Assembly (NCBI GenBank): GCA_017694145.1
Contig: JADINF010000002.1
Coordinates: 1-11,540 of the forward strand
Reading direction: 5' to 3'
Length of the DNA stretch: 11,540 nt
From: Candidatus Stercoripulliclostridium pullicola
Lineage (GTDB): Bacteria; Bacillota; Clostridia; Christensenellales; DTU072
Of the stretch, positions 1 through 7,091 are shown piece by piece. The notes under the pieces are model-generated. The model did no database searches and was not told the origin of the DNA. It saw only the letters and a list, made by a program, of their open reading frames with translations. Each line of letters begins with the position of its first letter. Positions within the stretch are counted from its first letter, which is position 1. The translations under genes and the position numbers were made by a program.

Positions 1-119
1 GTTATAACGTCGTGAAAAGGGCGTTAAATCTCAATACCGTTTTCAGTTGCGATTCGAGGGAAGCGGACGACGAATTTCTGCCGTTCGACAAACACATGAA
101 AAACCTCGGCGAGGACTGA
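1..119 (+). CDS. C-terminal fragment of an unidentified protein (5' end outside window)
   Basis: A reading frame is open from the left edge (first full codon at position 3) to a TGA at 117-119 and gives about 38 residues ending in FDKHMKNLGED. Codon choice (gcg, gac, ctc, ggc, gaa) matches the neighbouring genes, which supports a real gene tail. I do not recognise the family: the fragment is hydrophilic and charged and holds one cysteine but no motif. It converges on the minus-strand gene that ends at 152, leaving 32 AT-rich bases between the two stops. No convincing hairpin terminator is visible in that gap for either strand. It could be a chance open frame, but the bias and the convergent arrangement favour a true gene end. 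Confidence 0.55.
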   Translation, partial: YNVVKRALNLNTVFSCDSREADDEFLPFDKHMKNLGED

Positions 120-151
120 CCGTATATTTTCGGGATTTTTCGTAAAAAAAT

Positions 152-670
152 TCAATCTATGTTTTCGGTAAGGCGCGCGGGTAAAAATCTGACGAGGAGA
201 TAGAGCGTGACTCCCGTGGCGAGTCCCGCGCCCGCGCCCGTTATCACGAGCCACGGCGCGTATCCGAATACTATCGCGGAGCCCGTCATAAGCGCCGCCA
301 CGCAGAGCTGTAACATATTGTGAGTTATCGCGCCGAGTACGCTTATCACGGGAAGACCGGAGCGTTTGATCCTGAGGAGAAGAACGCTCACGAGGAAGGA
401 GCCTACCGAAGCGGTGAGAGAATAGAGCGCCATGACGGGATTACCCACGAATATCGGCACGAGTACCGACTTCAGCGCGGATATCGCCAAAGCGCTCGGA
501 AAGCCGAGCACGAGATAGCAAAATATCGTGACTACGTTGGAAAAACCTATCCTTACGAAAGGAAGCGCGGGTATGATAGGGGGGACGACAGCTTCTATAC
601 TTCCCGCGACCAGCGCAACCGCGAGAAGTACGGAGGTGTATGCGAGTTTACGTGTGGAAAATTTTTTCAC
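152..670 (-). CDS. Gx-type membrane transporter-like protein (heptaprenyl diphosphate synthase component I family; EetB-like)
   Basis: This 172-residue integral membrane protein has about five or six hydrophobic segments (roughly residues 10-28, 41-62, 64-78, 82-100, 106-128 and 133-160). It fits the family once annotated as heptaprenyl diphosphate synthase component I and now called Gx transporter. Visible family signatures are LPFVRIGFSN at 36-45 and GAITHNMLQL at 113-122. The substrate is not known from sequence; ECF-type uptake and a role with membrane quinones or flavins are suggestions from family context. The start is GTG at 670-668, preceded at a 6-base spacing by an exceptionally strong Shine-Dalgarno site (677-685 on the plus strand). 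The start overlaps the upstream NusG-II stop by four bases (GTGA), so translation is probably coupled. It is the last gene of the minus-strand unit. Confidence 0.88.
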   Translation of the reverse strand: MKKFSTRKLAYTSVLLAVALVAGSIEAVVPPIIPALPFVRIGFSNVVTIFCYLVLGFPSALAISALKSVLVPIFVGNPVMALYSLTASVGSFLVSVLLLRIKRSGLPVISVLGAITHNMLQLCVAALMTGSAIVFGYAPWLVITGAGAGLATGVTLYLLVRFLPARLTENID

Positions 671-1089
671 GATCCGCCTCCTCCCGTAACGTATATGCCC
701 GAAGAACCGTCGTCCGTGCGGAGTACTACCGAAATTTTATTCGGCACGCAGACAATGCGTTCGCCCGCTTTCGAGATATATCCCGTTTTAAGGCATATAC
801 CGTTAGGGCAGTCGTTTCCCGTGATGGCGACGGCGCCGTCCGATACGGTCAGCGTGACGCGACCGTCGAGCAAAGGTATTTCCCTGTCGCTTGCGAGAGC
901 GTATCTGCCCACTTCCCTGCCGTCTACGTAAACGTACGCGAAAGCGGCTTCTTCCTTAGGGGAGAGCGCGCCTACGCATACCGTCACGGCGAAAACTATC
1001 AATGCGACGAGCACGAGGTCGAAAGCGGTGAAAGGAGCCGACTTGCGGTAATGCTCAATTAAGTTTTTGTCTTTCCGTAAGAATTTCAA
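667..1089 (-). CDS. Membrane-anchored NusG domain II protein (EetA-like)
   Basis: This is a 140-residue protein with a basic N-terminus, one membrane-spanning segment at about residues 24-40 and an extracytosolic beta-rich domain of the NusG-domain-II type. The conserved cysteine-rich patch is clear: CPNGIC (Cys94 and Cys99) followed by GYI and then VCVPN (Cys114). Despite the domain name this is not the transcription factor NusG. Family members are usually encoded beside Gx-type membrane proteins and ApbE, as here, and are linked to Rnf or extracellular electron transfer functions. The start codon is TTG at 1089-1087, inside the 3' end of the upstream apbE (35-base overlap). It is supported by a GGGGAGG ribosome site six bases upstream, and no downstream ATG gives a sensible alternative. 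The exact biochemical role is unknown; the cysteines suggest redox or metal chemistry. Confidence 0.88.
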   Translation of the reverse strand: MKFLRKDKNLIEHYRKSAPFTAFDLVLVALIVFAVTVCVGALSPKEEAAFAYVYVDGREVGRYALASDREIPLLDGRVTLTVSDGAVAITGNDCPNGICLKTGYISKAGERIVCVPNKISVVLRTDDGSSGIYVTGGGGS

Positions 1090-2059
1090 AAACTTCCTCC
1101 CCGATCGTATAATATCCCGTTTCGGTGATGATGAGAGCGGAACAGCCGTAACCCGTCACGAGAGGAACGGAAGCTTCGTATCCGAGTACCATGACGGCTG
1201 TAGACAACGCGTCGCATACAGCGGCGCTATAGCCTACGACGGTGACGCTTATCGGCGCATTCGGATCTCCCAGACCTGCCGGATGACCCGTTTTATCCAT
1301 TATATGGTGATAACGCACGCCGTCTATGAAATAACAACGTTGATAATCTCCGCTCGTGGAGACCGCTTTTCCGTCGAGCATAACGCGCGCCGCATAATCC
1401 CGATTGCGAGGATCGGCTACGTATAATTCTATCTCGTCGGACGAACGTATGGTGCCGCCTATGTCCACGACCGCGTTTTTAACGTCGCAGGCGATAAGAG
1501 CTTCGAACACTTTATCCGCGGCGTAGCCTTTCGCCACGGCGCCGAAATCTATTTTCGCTCCGTCTGCGCTTTTAGTAAGAGTGTGTTCCGCGGCGTCGTA
1601 TGTAAAAAACGAAAAATCGCTTAGGGCGAGAGCCGCCGCTATTTCTTCTTCGGAAGGTACGGACTCTGCGGCTCCTATGAAGGTGTCGGGAGAGAATTTC
1701 CACAGTTCCGTAAGCGGGAACGACGCGGGATCGAACGCACCGTCGCAGGCGGCGTAAATTTCCGAGGAAAGCAAATAAACTTCCTCGGCATAGGCGTTAA
1801 GCGTTATTTTGCCGCCCGCGCCCGAAGCGTTCAGCGCGTATACGAGGCTGTTTTCGTAGGAAACGGAGAGGGCGGCATCTATGTCGGCGGCTACCGCTTC
1901 GATCTTGCCTATCTCCGATCGCGACAGGTAGCCTTCGTAATCGTAAGAATAATAAGTGCCGAAGACAAAGCCTTCGGCGTTTCCCTTGCAGGAAGTCAAT
2001 GTGAAAAGCGACAACGCCGTTATCGCTACGAGGATAACGGCGGCTATCGTCTTACGCAT
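1055..2059 (-). CDS. apbE: FAD:protein FMN transferase, ApbE family lipoprotein
   Basis: A 334-residue exported flavin transferase, which would attach FMN from FAD to a Thr or Ser of an extracytosolic acceptor protein in an Mg-dependent reaction. The N-terminus is a lipoprotein signal: basic MRK, a hydrophobic stretch and lipobox LTSC with Cys24, so the enzyme should be anchored on the outer face of the membrane. Family motifs in order are DFGAVAKGYA at 171-180, VDIGG at 198-202, STSGDYQR at 234-241, YHHIMD at 250-255 with GHPA, and DALSTA at 283-288, where the Asp and Thr correspond to the metal and flavin site. Length is normal for the family. The ATG at 2059 is three bases beyond the DegV stop with only a weak Shine-Dalgarno, so coupling to DegV translation is likely. 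No flavin acceptor with the usual S/T-G-A-S/T motif is encoded in this window. Confidence 0.95.
   Translation of the reverse strand: MRKTIAAVILVAITALSLFTLTSCKGNAEGFVFGTYYSYDYEGYLSRSEIGKIEAVAADIDAALSVSYENSLVYALNASGAGGKITLNAYAEEVYLLSSEIYAACDGAFDPASFPLTELWKFSPDTFIGAAESVPSEEEIAAALALSDFSFFTYDAAEHTLTKSADGAKIDFGAVAKGYAADKVFEALIACDVKNAVVDIGGTIRSSDEIELYVADPRNRDYAARVMLDGKAVSTSGDYQRCYFIDGVRYHHIMDKTGHPAGLGDPNAPISVTVVGYSAAVCDALSTAVMVLGYEASVPLVTGYGCSALIITETGYYTIGEEVFEILTERQKLN
1096..1102 (-). promoter_or_regulatory. Ribosome binding site fixing a TTG start inside apbE
   Basis: On the minus strand GGGGAGG lies six bases before the TTG at 1089-1087. It sits within the last codons of the apbE-like gene, so the NusG-II gene can be initiated independently rather than only by termination-reinitiation. 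It is the main reason for choosing the TTG start. Confidence 0.8.
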
Positions 2060-2062
2060 GAT

Positions 2063-2956
2063 TTAATCTTTGATCGGTGCGGGGCGTTCGGCGCCTACGT
2101 AGCATATACCTATCGTTCCCGGTCCGCAATGGGTGCCGATAACGGGACCTACGTCGCAAAGCCATACGTCTGCGGAAGGAAGCTGCGCTTTTATCCTGTC
2201 CGCAACGCGCTCCGCTTCGGCGCGGCAGTCGGCGTTCATTATGACGACGGGATATTCGTCGAGTCTCTGCGCGCCGTTGGTTATCTCGCTTACGACGGTC
2301 ATGAGCGCTTTATTTCTTCCCGCGACAGAGGAGGTGGGAATGAGAGTGCCCGCAGTAGTCAGCTTAATGATGGGCTTTATCTGAAGCACGGTGCCGAAAA
2401 GCGCTTTGACAGCGGTGAGCCTGCCGCCTCTCTTGAGGTAATTGAGGTCGTCCGCCACGATGGTTATGTTTATGTGCGGCACGAGCTCGTCCAGCATTGC
2501 CACGGTCTCCGCAACGGATTTGCCGCTCTGTATGTACTTCGCCGCCGCGATAACCGCGATACCGGTACCCATACTGATGGCTTTGGTATCGTAACGGGTG
2601 AATTTGACGTCGGGATAACGGCTCTTGAGATCTTTAAGCGCCACTTCGAGATGATCGAACGTCGCGCTCATCGCGGACGAGAAGGAAACGTAAAGTATTT
2701 CGCCGCCTTCCTTGAAAGCGGGCTCGAATATCTCTTTGTATTCTTCCGAATTCAGCGCAGAAGTGCTGGGCATGTTGCCGGCGCGTACTTTATCGAAAAA
2801 GTCTTTGCTGAGTTCGGGCGTGATGAGCTCGCAGGGATGATTTTCGCCGCAGATGCTGTAGGGCATCTTGATAAAATATTTTTCGTTGTCGATACCGTAT
2901 TCGCGGGCTTTGACGAGGTTCATTTCGCTGTCTGCGTCATAGAAAAAATGTATCAT
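2063..2956 (-). CDS. DegV family protein (FakB-like fatty acid binding)
   Basis: A 297-residue DegV-fold protein. Family members (FakB proteins) bind a fatty acid and present it to the kinase FakA for phosphorylation and entry into phospholipid synthesis. Recognisable motifs are STSALN at 64-69, SSAMSATF at 93-100 (usually SSxLSGTY), LNYLKRGGRL at 171-180, and the C-terminal IGTHCGPG at 273-280, which carries the conserved His276. The N-terminal strand reads FYDADSEM where most relatives have a TDSTSD-like motif, so this is a divergent member and its ligand is uncertain. The start is ATG at 2956 with AAGGAG eight bases upstream (plus-strand 2965-2970). It lies 28 bases after the helicase gene and 3 bases before apbE. 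No fakA kinase gene is present in the window. Confidence 0.92.
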   Translation of the reverse strand: MIHFFYDADSEMNLVKAREYGIDNEKYFIKMPYSICGENHPCELITPELSKDFFDKVRAGNMPSTSALNSEEYKEIFEPAFKEGGEILYVSFSSAMSATFDHLEVALKDLKSRYPDVKFTRYDTKAISMGTGIAVIAAAKYIQSGKSVAETVAMLDELVPHINITIVADDLNYLKRGGRLTAVKALFGTVLQIKPIIKLTTAGTLIPTSSVAGRNKALMTVVSEITNGAQRLDEYPVVIMNADCRAEAERVADRIKAQLPSADVWLCDVGPVIGTHCGPGTIGICYVGAERPAPIKD

Positions 2957-2984
2957 TCAGATATCTCCTTGTTTACTTGTTGAT

Positions 2985-5900
2985 TTATTTGTTAGCGTTC
3001 AGCTTTTCGCGCAGAACGGATTTCTGACGTTCTATTATCTGTACGAGGTCGGTAAGCACTTTCGCTCTCGAAAGCCACCAGTCGCGCGACCATACGCGCA
3101 CGATGAGCCAACCTTTGCTCTCGAGAAATTTGAAGCGGTATACGTCCCGTTCGAGCACGCTCGAGCTCGAATGATATGCCTGATAATCGCATTCCACGCC
3201 CAGCACGTATCTTTCGAGTTCGGGATCGTATATTCCGAGCGAAAGCTTATAATCGGTGTTACCGAGGTTGATATCTACTTCGTAACCGAGCTTTTCGAGC
3301 TGTTCCTTGATCTGTTCCTCGTAAGCGCCGATAGGGTCTATCACTTCGGCGGAGCGGTGTATCGTCTGCAGGATGTCTTTCACTTCGCCCGGATTGCGCG
3401 AAGATACCGCGCGGGCATAGGAAAGATATTTCTTCAGAAGTTTCGGACCGGGGTTTTTGGTCGTTTCGTTGCGGTCGAGTTCCTCGGGCTCTATGCTCGT
3501 CACGACGTAAACCTTTTTCTTCGCCCTCGTAATAGCGACGTTCAGACGGTTTTCTCCGCCTTCTGCGGAGAGGGAGCCGAACTGCGCCACCACGCGGTCG
3601 TAATCGTTACGCGCGTAACCTACGCTGAAGATGATTATGTCGCGTTCCTCGCCCTGTACGTTTTCGAGGTTCTTCACGAAAAGTCCCACGTTCTCGCCGT
3701 CCTCGACGCGGTTACGCTCCTTGAAAAGCTGCTTGCGGAATATCTGAGTTTTATCCGCTTCCGCGTCCAGAAGGTCTTCGATATATTCCTTTTGCTCGAT
3801 ATTGAACGTGACTATACCGACGGTCTCGTTCATTTCGCGGCGGGCGAAAATGTTTTTCACGAGTTTTACGACCGCAGCCGCTTCCTCGTGGTTATGCCTG
3901 TTCTGCCACGTGCCTTTTACTTTGATGCGTTCGATGGGCGGCTCGGAATAATTCTTGCCCGTGTTGGGCGCTATCTGCAGTTTGTTTTCGTAGAAAGCCG
4001 CGTTCGAGAAATCAATAAGCTCCGCGAAATTACTGCGGTAGTGATAGGAGAGGTGCACGGGATAATATCTCGAAGTCGCAAGGTCGAGCAGACTTTCCAC
4101 TTCGAGCGCCGCCTGCGTGGAAAGGTCGAGTCCGTTGTCAACCGAATAATCCCCGAAATACTTTTTGACGAAACCGGCGGTCGGACGCAGCTGTTTGCTG
4201 TCGCCCGCGACTACCACTTTCGTGCCGCGGTAAATTGCGGGAAGGGCGTTCTCTATGAATATCTGCGATGCTTCGTCGAATACGACGAGGTCGAAAAGAT
4301 CGCGTTTCAAGGGAAGTATCGTGCTTACGACTTCGGGCGAGAGGAGCCAACAGGGGAAGAGCCTCAGGAGGAATTCGTCGTAATAGTCGAACATCTGCCT
4401 TATGGGGCGCAACGCGCGCTGTTTCTGAATGTCGTAGAGGAAGTCTTTACGGTGTTCCGCGTTCTTGAAATACTCCGAATACTCCGCGCTGAACATAGAA
4501 GTCGCGAGCGATCTCGAGAGCTCGCGCTGATCGGATTTCAAGCGCAGTATGCGGTGGCGCATCTCGTCGAAGGTGACCGTTTTCGAGAGGAAAGGCTCGA
4601 TGAGCGCGTCCATCGAAACTATTTCGTGATAAATGCGTAAAGGCAGTATCTTGTCGAGAACTTCGCGCATCGAACGTAGATTGCCGTCCGAATGTTCGTA
4701 GGCGAAGTCGAGCACCGCTTTTACTTCGGGGCTCAGGGCGTTGAGCGCGGTATTCATGTCGCGGACCTTGACGTAACTGTTCAGAGCGTCCTGAAGTTTC
4801 TCGAGGAAGCAGGTGTTGCCGTTGATAAGTCCGCCCACGGCGAGCGCATAGCCGCCTTTGTCGAGCACTTTGGAAAGGGGACGGAAGTCCTCGGCGTAAT
4901 CGTCGAGCACGTTTTTCGCGACGTTTAAGTCGATCTTTACGTTTTCGCAGTATTCGCCGTATTTGAGGCGAAGGAAAGGATACAGCGGCCACAAAAGCGG
5001 GAACGCCGAAGCGTGCATCCAACCGGAAAGCACCGGGTGTTCGAAAGAGGTTATCGTTTTCGCCACGCGCTTAAGCGTGCGGCGGTCGGAAGCGGCGTTT
5101 TCGAGATAGAAAGAGGTAAGATATCTGCTGTAAGGATACCTCGAACTGTCGAAAGGCACGAGAGGTTTCGAAAGCAGCTTTTCGATAAGCGACTGCGCTT
5201 CCTTGAGTTGGTGCATGTCGATATCCGACAGGATATGCGTGACCATTTCGTTACTCTTGACGAGTTCCACCCGCGTGAGGTAGAATTTCGCGAGATTTTT
5301 GTCGTTGACAAGCTTTATGCTCTCGTTAAGAGTGGGATAATTCTCCTCGATTATATCCGTCTTTTTGAGTTCGCCGTAAAGCTTATAGTCCTTGGTGTCC
5401 TTGCCGATATTGTAGCTTCCCGCATACATTTCCTGCAAGGTGAGCCCGAATTCGGTGCGGTTGAACAGGGTGTCGCTTATCGACTGCAGGATGTCTATCT
5501 CCTGACGGATGTCGAATTCCGTTTTCTTATAATAATCCTGTTTGTCGGCGTAGTCGGCAGTCGCGGTCGCCGCGTGCATGGTGCGCAGTCTCTCGAAAAA
5601 TGCGTTCTTGTCCTTCTCCGGATCGGGGATCAGCATAGCTTTCGTATTGAGCTTTCCGAGTCGGGAGAATACGACGTCGAGAGCGGCGCGCTTCTGACTT
5701 ACCACGAGAACGCGCTTGTTCTTGCATAAAGCGTCGCTTATGATATTGACTATCGTCTGCGATTTGCCCGTTCCGGGCGGTCCGTATATGACGATGTTGT
5801 CGCGTCGGTTGATCTCGACGAGCGCGTTCTCCTGCGCGTAATCGAGGTCGTTGATAGGGTAATACGACGGCGTGACCATCATGTCTTTGCGCTTACTCAA

Positions 5901-6872
5901 TTTGAGTTCGCGTTTTGCTCTGCGCTTTCGCTCGAATATACCTTCGCGCTTTTTCTCGTTGTTCGGGGAAAGCAACGCTTCGATAGAAGGCGTGGTCAGG
6001 TCGTCTTTTTCGAGCGCGAGATAATCGTTGTAAATGGCGTTCGCAAGCGGGAATTTCCCGATAACGGCATAGTTGCGTACTTCGAGCCCTTCGAGAGGGG
6101 TTCCGCTCGCGTCGAAGCTCTGCAAGGATTTGCGCCTCACGGAGCGCAGTTTGAAGCCGTGCGCGTTCAGATAATCCACTACGTCGTATGCGCCGCCGAA
6201 AGCGTCCTCCGCCAGAGGATCGAATTCCTGTATCAGCTTTTCGGTGGGTATGTTATGCTCTTTGGCGTACGCGAGCACGAACGCTTTGTTCAGCATTATC
6301 GGCTGGTTCGGCGTTAAGGTGAGCGTAGCTTCGTCCTTTTCTATCGAAATGTGTGCGGGGAAAAGAAGGAGAGGCGCTCTGAGCTGTATGTCTGCGGAAA
6401 GACTGCCGATAACGAAAGGATATCCGATATATAAATCGTAGAGTCCCGTTTCTTTCTCGATCTCTTCCACTTCGCGTTTGAGATATTTGAGACTGTCGAT
6501 CTGAGAGGAAACAATTTTGTTCACGCGGCTTTGCGGCGTGGCTTGTTTAGCGCGGCGCACGGTGACCGATTCCGCTTCCGCGGCGAGCGCGTCGGCGTCG
6601 GTAGCTACGGTGAGTCTGTCCGCTTCTTCGTTCACCGAATCGGTCTTTGCCGCCTGCTTCAGAAGTTTGGCGACAACCTTGTCGTTGATCAAAGAGAACG
6701 ACCTTCTGCCGTGCCACAGGAAATCGAGGAATTCGTCGGTATCGTTGCGGTTTTCCATTATCGCGCCGATATCGAAAGTGTATTTTTTGACGATGCCTTT
6801 CACGTAAAGACTGCGGTTATTGCCGCTTATCTGTATGAAACGCTCCTTATATTTTCTGTAAATCGGATTCAT
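2985..6872 (-). CDS. SF1 DNA helicase with C-terminal Vsr-like endonuclease domain (Hhe-like architecture)
   Basis: A 1295-residue cytosolic protein. Residues 1 to about 335 resemble the DUF4011-type region that precedes such helicases (FIQISGNNRSLY near 12-23). The SF1 Upf1/Dna2-like motor is split. A Q-like motif (QENA 347-350) and Walker A GPPGTGKS at 364-371 come first, followed by a long, mainly helical insertion of about 430 residues. Walker B VVFDEASQ at 863-870, GDSKQLRP at 890-897, LSYHYRS at 941-947, VQGEERD at 1072-1078 and RLNVAITRAK at 1109-1118 then complete the motor. The last 115 residues match the Vsr/MTES_1575 nuclease fold: GVECDYQAYHSS at 1225-1236 and RVWSRDWW at 1259-1266. 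The motor looks intact. At the position usually occupied by the first acidic residue (IDLAV in relatives) this protein has LSLGI (Ser1211). The start is ATG with AGGAG four bases upstream. It is the first gene of the minus-strand unit. DNA repair or phage defence are the plausible roles. Confidence 0.9.
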   Translation of the reverse strand: MNPIYRKYKERFIQISGNNRSLYVKGIVKKYTFDIGAIMENRNDTDEFLDFLWHGRRSFSLINDKVVAKLLKQAAKTDSVNEEADRLTVATDADALAAEAESVTVRRAKQATPQSRVNKIVSSQIDSLKYLKREVEEIEKETGLYDLYIGYPFVIGSLSADIQLRAPLLLFPAHISIEKDEATLTLTPNQPIMLNKAFVLAYAKEHNIPTEKLIQEFDPLAEDAFGGAYDVVDYLNAHGFKLRSVRRKSLQSFDASGTPLEGLEVRNYAVIGKFPLANAIYNDYLALEKDDLTTPSIEALLSPNNEKKREGIFERKRRAKRELKLSKRKDMMVTPSYYPINDLDYAQENALVEINRRDNIVIYGPPGTGKSQTIVNIISDALCKNKRVLVVSQKRAALDVVFSRLGKLNTKAMLIPDPEKDKNAFFERLRTMHAATATADYADKQDYYKKTEFDIRQEIDILQSISDTLFNRTEFGLTLQEMYAGSYNIGKDTKDYKLYGELKKTDIIEENYPTLNESIKLVNDKNLAKFYLTRVELVKSNEMVTHILSDIDMHQLKEAQSLIEKLLSKPLVPFDSSRYPYSRYLTSFYLENAASDRRTLKRVAKTITSFEHPVLSGWMHASAFPLLWPLYPFLRLKYGEYCENVKIDLNVAKNVLDDYAEDFRPLSKVLDKGGYALAVGGLINGNTCFLEKLQDALNSYVKVRDMNTALNALSPEVKAVLDFAYEHSDGNLRSMREVLDKILPLRIYHEIVSMDALIEPFLSKTVTFDEMRHRILRLKSDQRELSRSLATSMFSAEYSEYFKNAEHRKDFLYDIQKQRALRPIRQMFDYYDEFLLRLFPCWLLSPEVVSTILPLKRDLFDLVVFDEASQIFIENALPAIYRGTKVVVAGDSKQLRPTAGFVKKYFGDYSVDNGLDLSTQAALEVESLLDLATSRYYPVHLSYHYRSNFAELIDFSNAAFYENKLQIAPNTGKNYSEPPIERIKVKGTWQNRHNHEEAAAVVKLVKNIFARREMNETVGIVTFNIEQKEYIEDLLDAEADKTQIFRKQLFKERNRVEDGENVGLFVKNLENVQGEERDIIIFSVGYARNDYDRVVAQFGSLSAEGGENRLNVAITRAKKKVYVVTSIEPEELDRNETTKNPGPKLLKKYLSYARAVSSRNPGEVKDILQTIHRSAEVIDPIGAYEEQIKEQLEKLGYEVDINLGNTDYKLSLGIYDPELERYVLGVECDYQAYHSSSSVLERDVYRFKFLESKGWLIVRVWSRDWWLSRAKVLTDLVQIIERQKSVLREKLNANK

Positions 6873-6904
6873 AGTACTCCTAATTTTTGTAAATACTCCG
6901 ACTA

Positions 6905-6933
6905 ATTATACCATATAAATTCGGGCTTGTAAA
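6905..6933 (-). promoter_or_regulatory. SigA-type promoter of the helicase-DegV-ApbE-NusGII-Gx unit
   Basis: Read on the minus strand, TTTACA (6933-6928) and TATAAT (6910-6905) are separated by exactly 17 bases, and a TG one base before the -10 makes it an extended -10 promoter. Predicted transcription start is near 6898, giving a leader of about 25 bases. No other promoter is evident in the short gaps further along the unit. Confidence 0.8.
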
Positions 6934-7013
6934 CTTAAATTCCTATATGAATGCGCCCGCGCGCAAGCGAGACGAAATGGAGCGTAAAATAACGTTTTAT
7001 TTGAAAATAAGAG

Positions 7014-7041
7014 TTGCCCGCAGCGGGAAATGTGGTATAAT
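7014..7041 (+). promoter_or_regulatory. SigA-type promoter of thyA
   Basis: TTGCCC (7014-7019) and TATAAT (7036-7041) are separated by 16 bases, with a TG extended -10 element (TGGTATAATT). The -10 core of ten bases is identical to that of the divergent helicase promoter. Predicted start is near 7048, so the thyA leader is about 44 bases. Confidence 0.75.
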
Positions 7042-7052
7042 TGTAAAAAATA

Positions 7053-7075
7053 CGTAACGGGTCTATCGGGTTACG
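7053..7075 (+). promoter_or_regulatory. Small hairpin in the thyA leader next to the ribosome site
   Basis: CGTAAC (7053-7058) is complementary to GTTACG (7070-7075), giving a six-pair stem with an 11-base loop. It ends four bases before the AAGGAG Shine-Dalgarno (7079-7084), so it could affect ribosome access. The stem is short and function is not shown. Confidence 0.35.
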
Positions 7076-7091
7076 GGGAAGGAGCAGACAA

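Noticed and set aside
120..151. Bidirectional terminator in the convergent gap
   Set aside because: T and A runs are present, but there is no stem longer than about three pairs.
2129..2983. Plus-strand open frame of 284 codons antisense to DegV
   Set aside because: Shadow of the DegV gene, whose motifs, ribosome site and operon spacing are convincing.
3171..4640. Plus-strand open frame of 489 codons antisense to the helicase C-terminal half
   Set aside because: The minus strand here encodes intact helicase and nuclease motifs; the antisense product shows no family signature and no ribosome site fits it.
6985..6999. AT-rich dyad as an operator
   Set aside because: Five-pair arms of only A and T in an AT-rich spacer are expected by chance; it is mentioned only as part of the divergent region.
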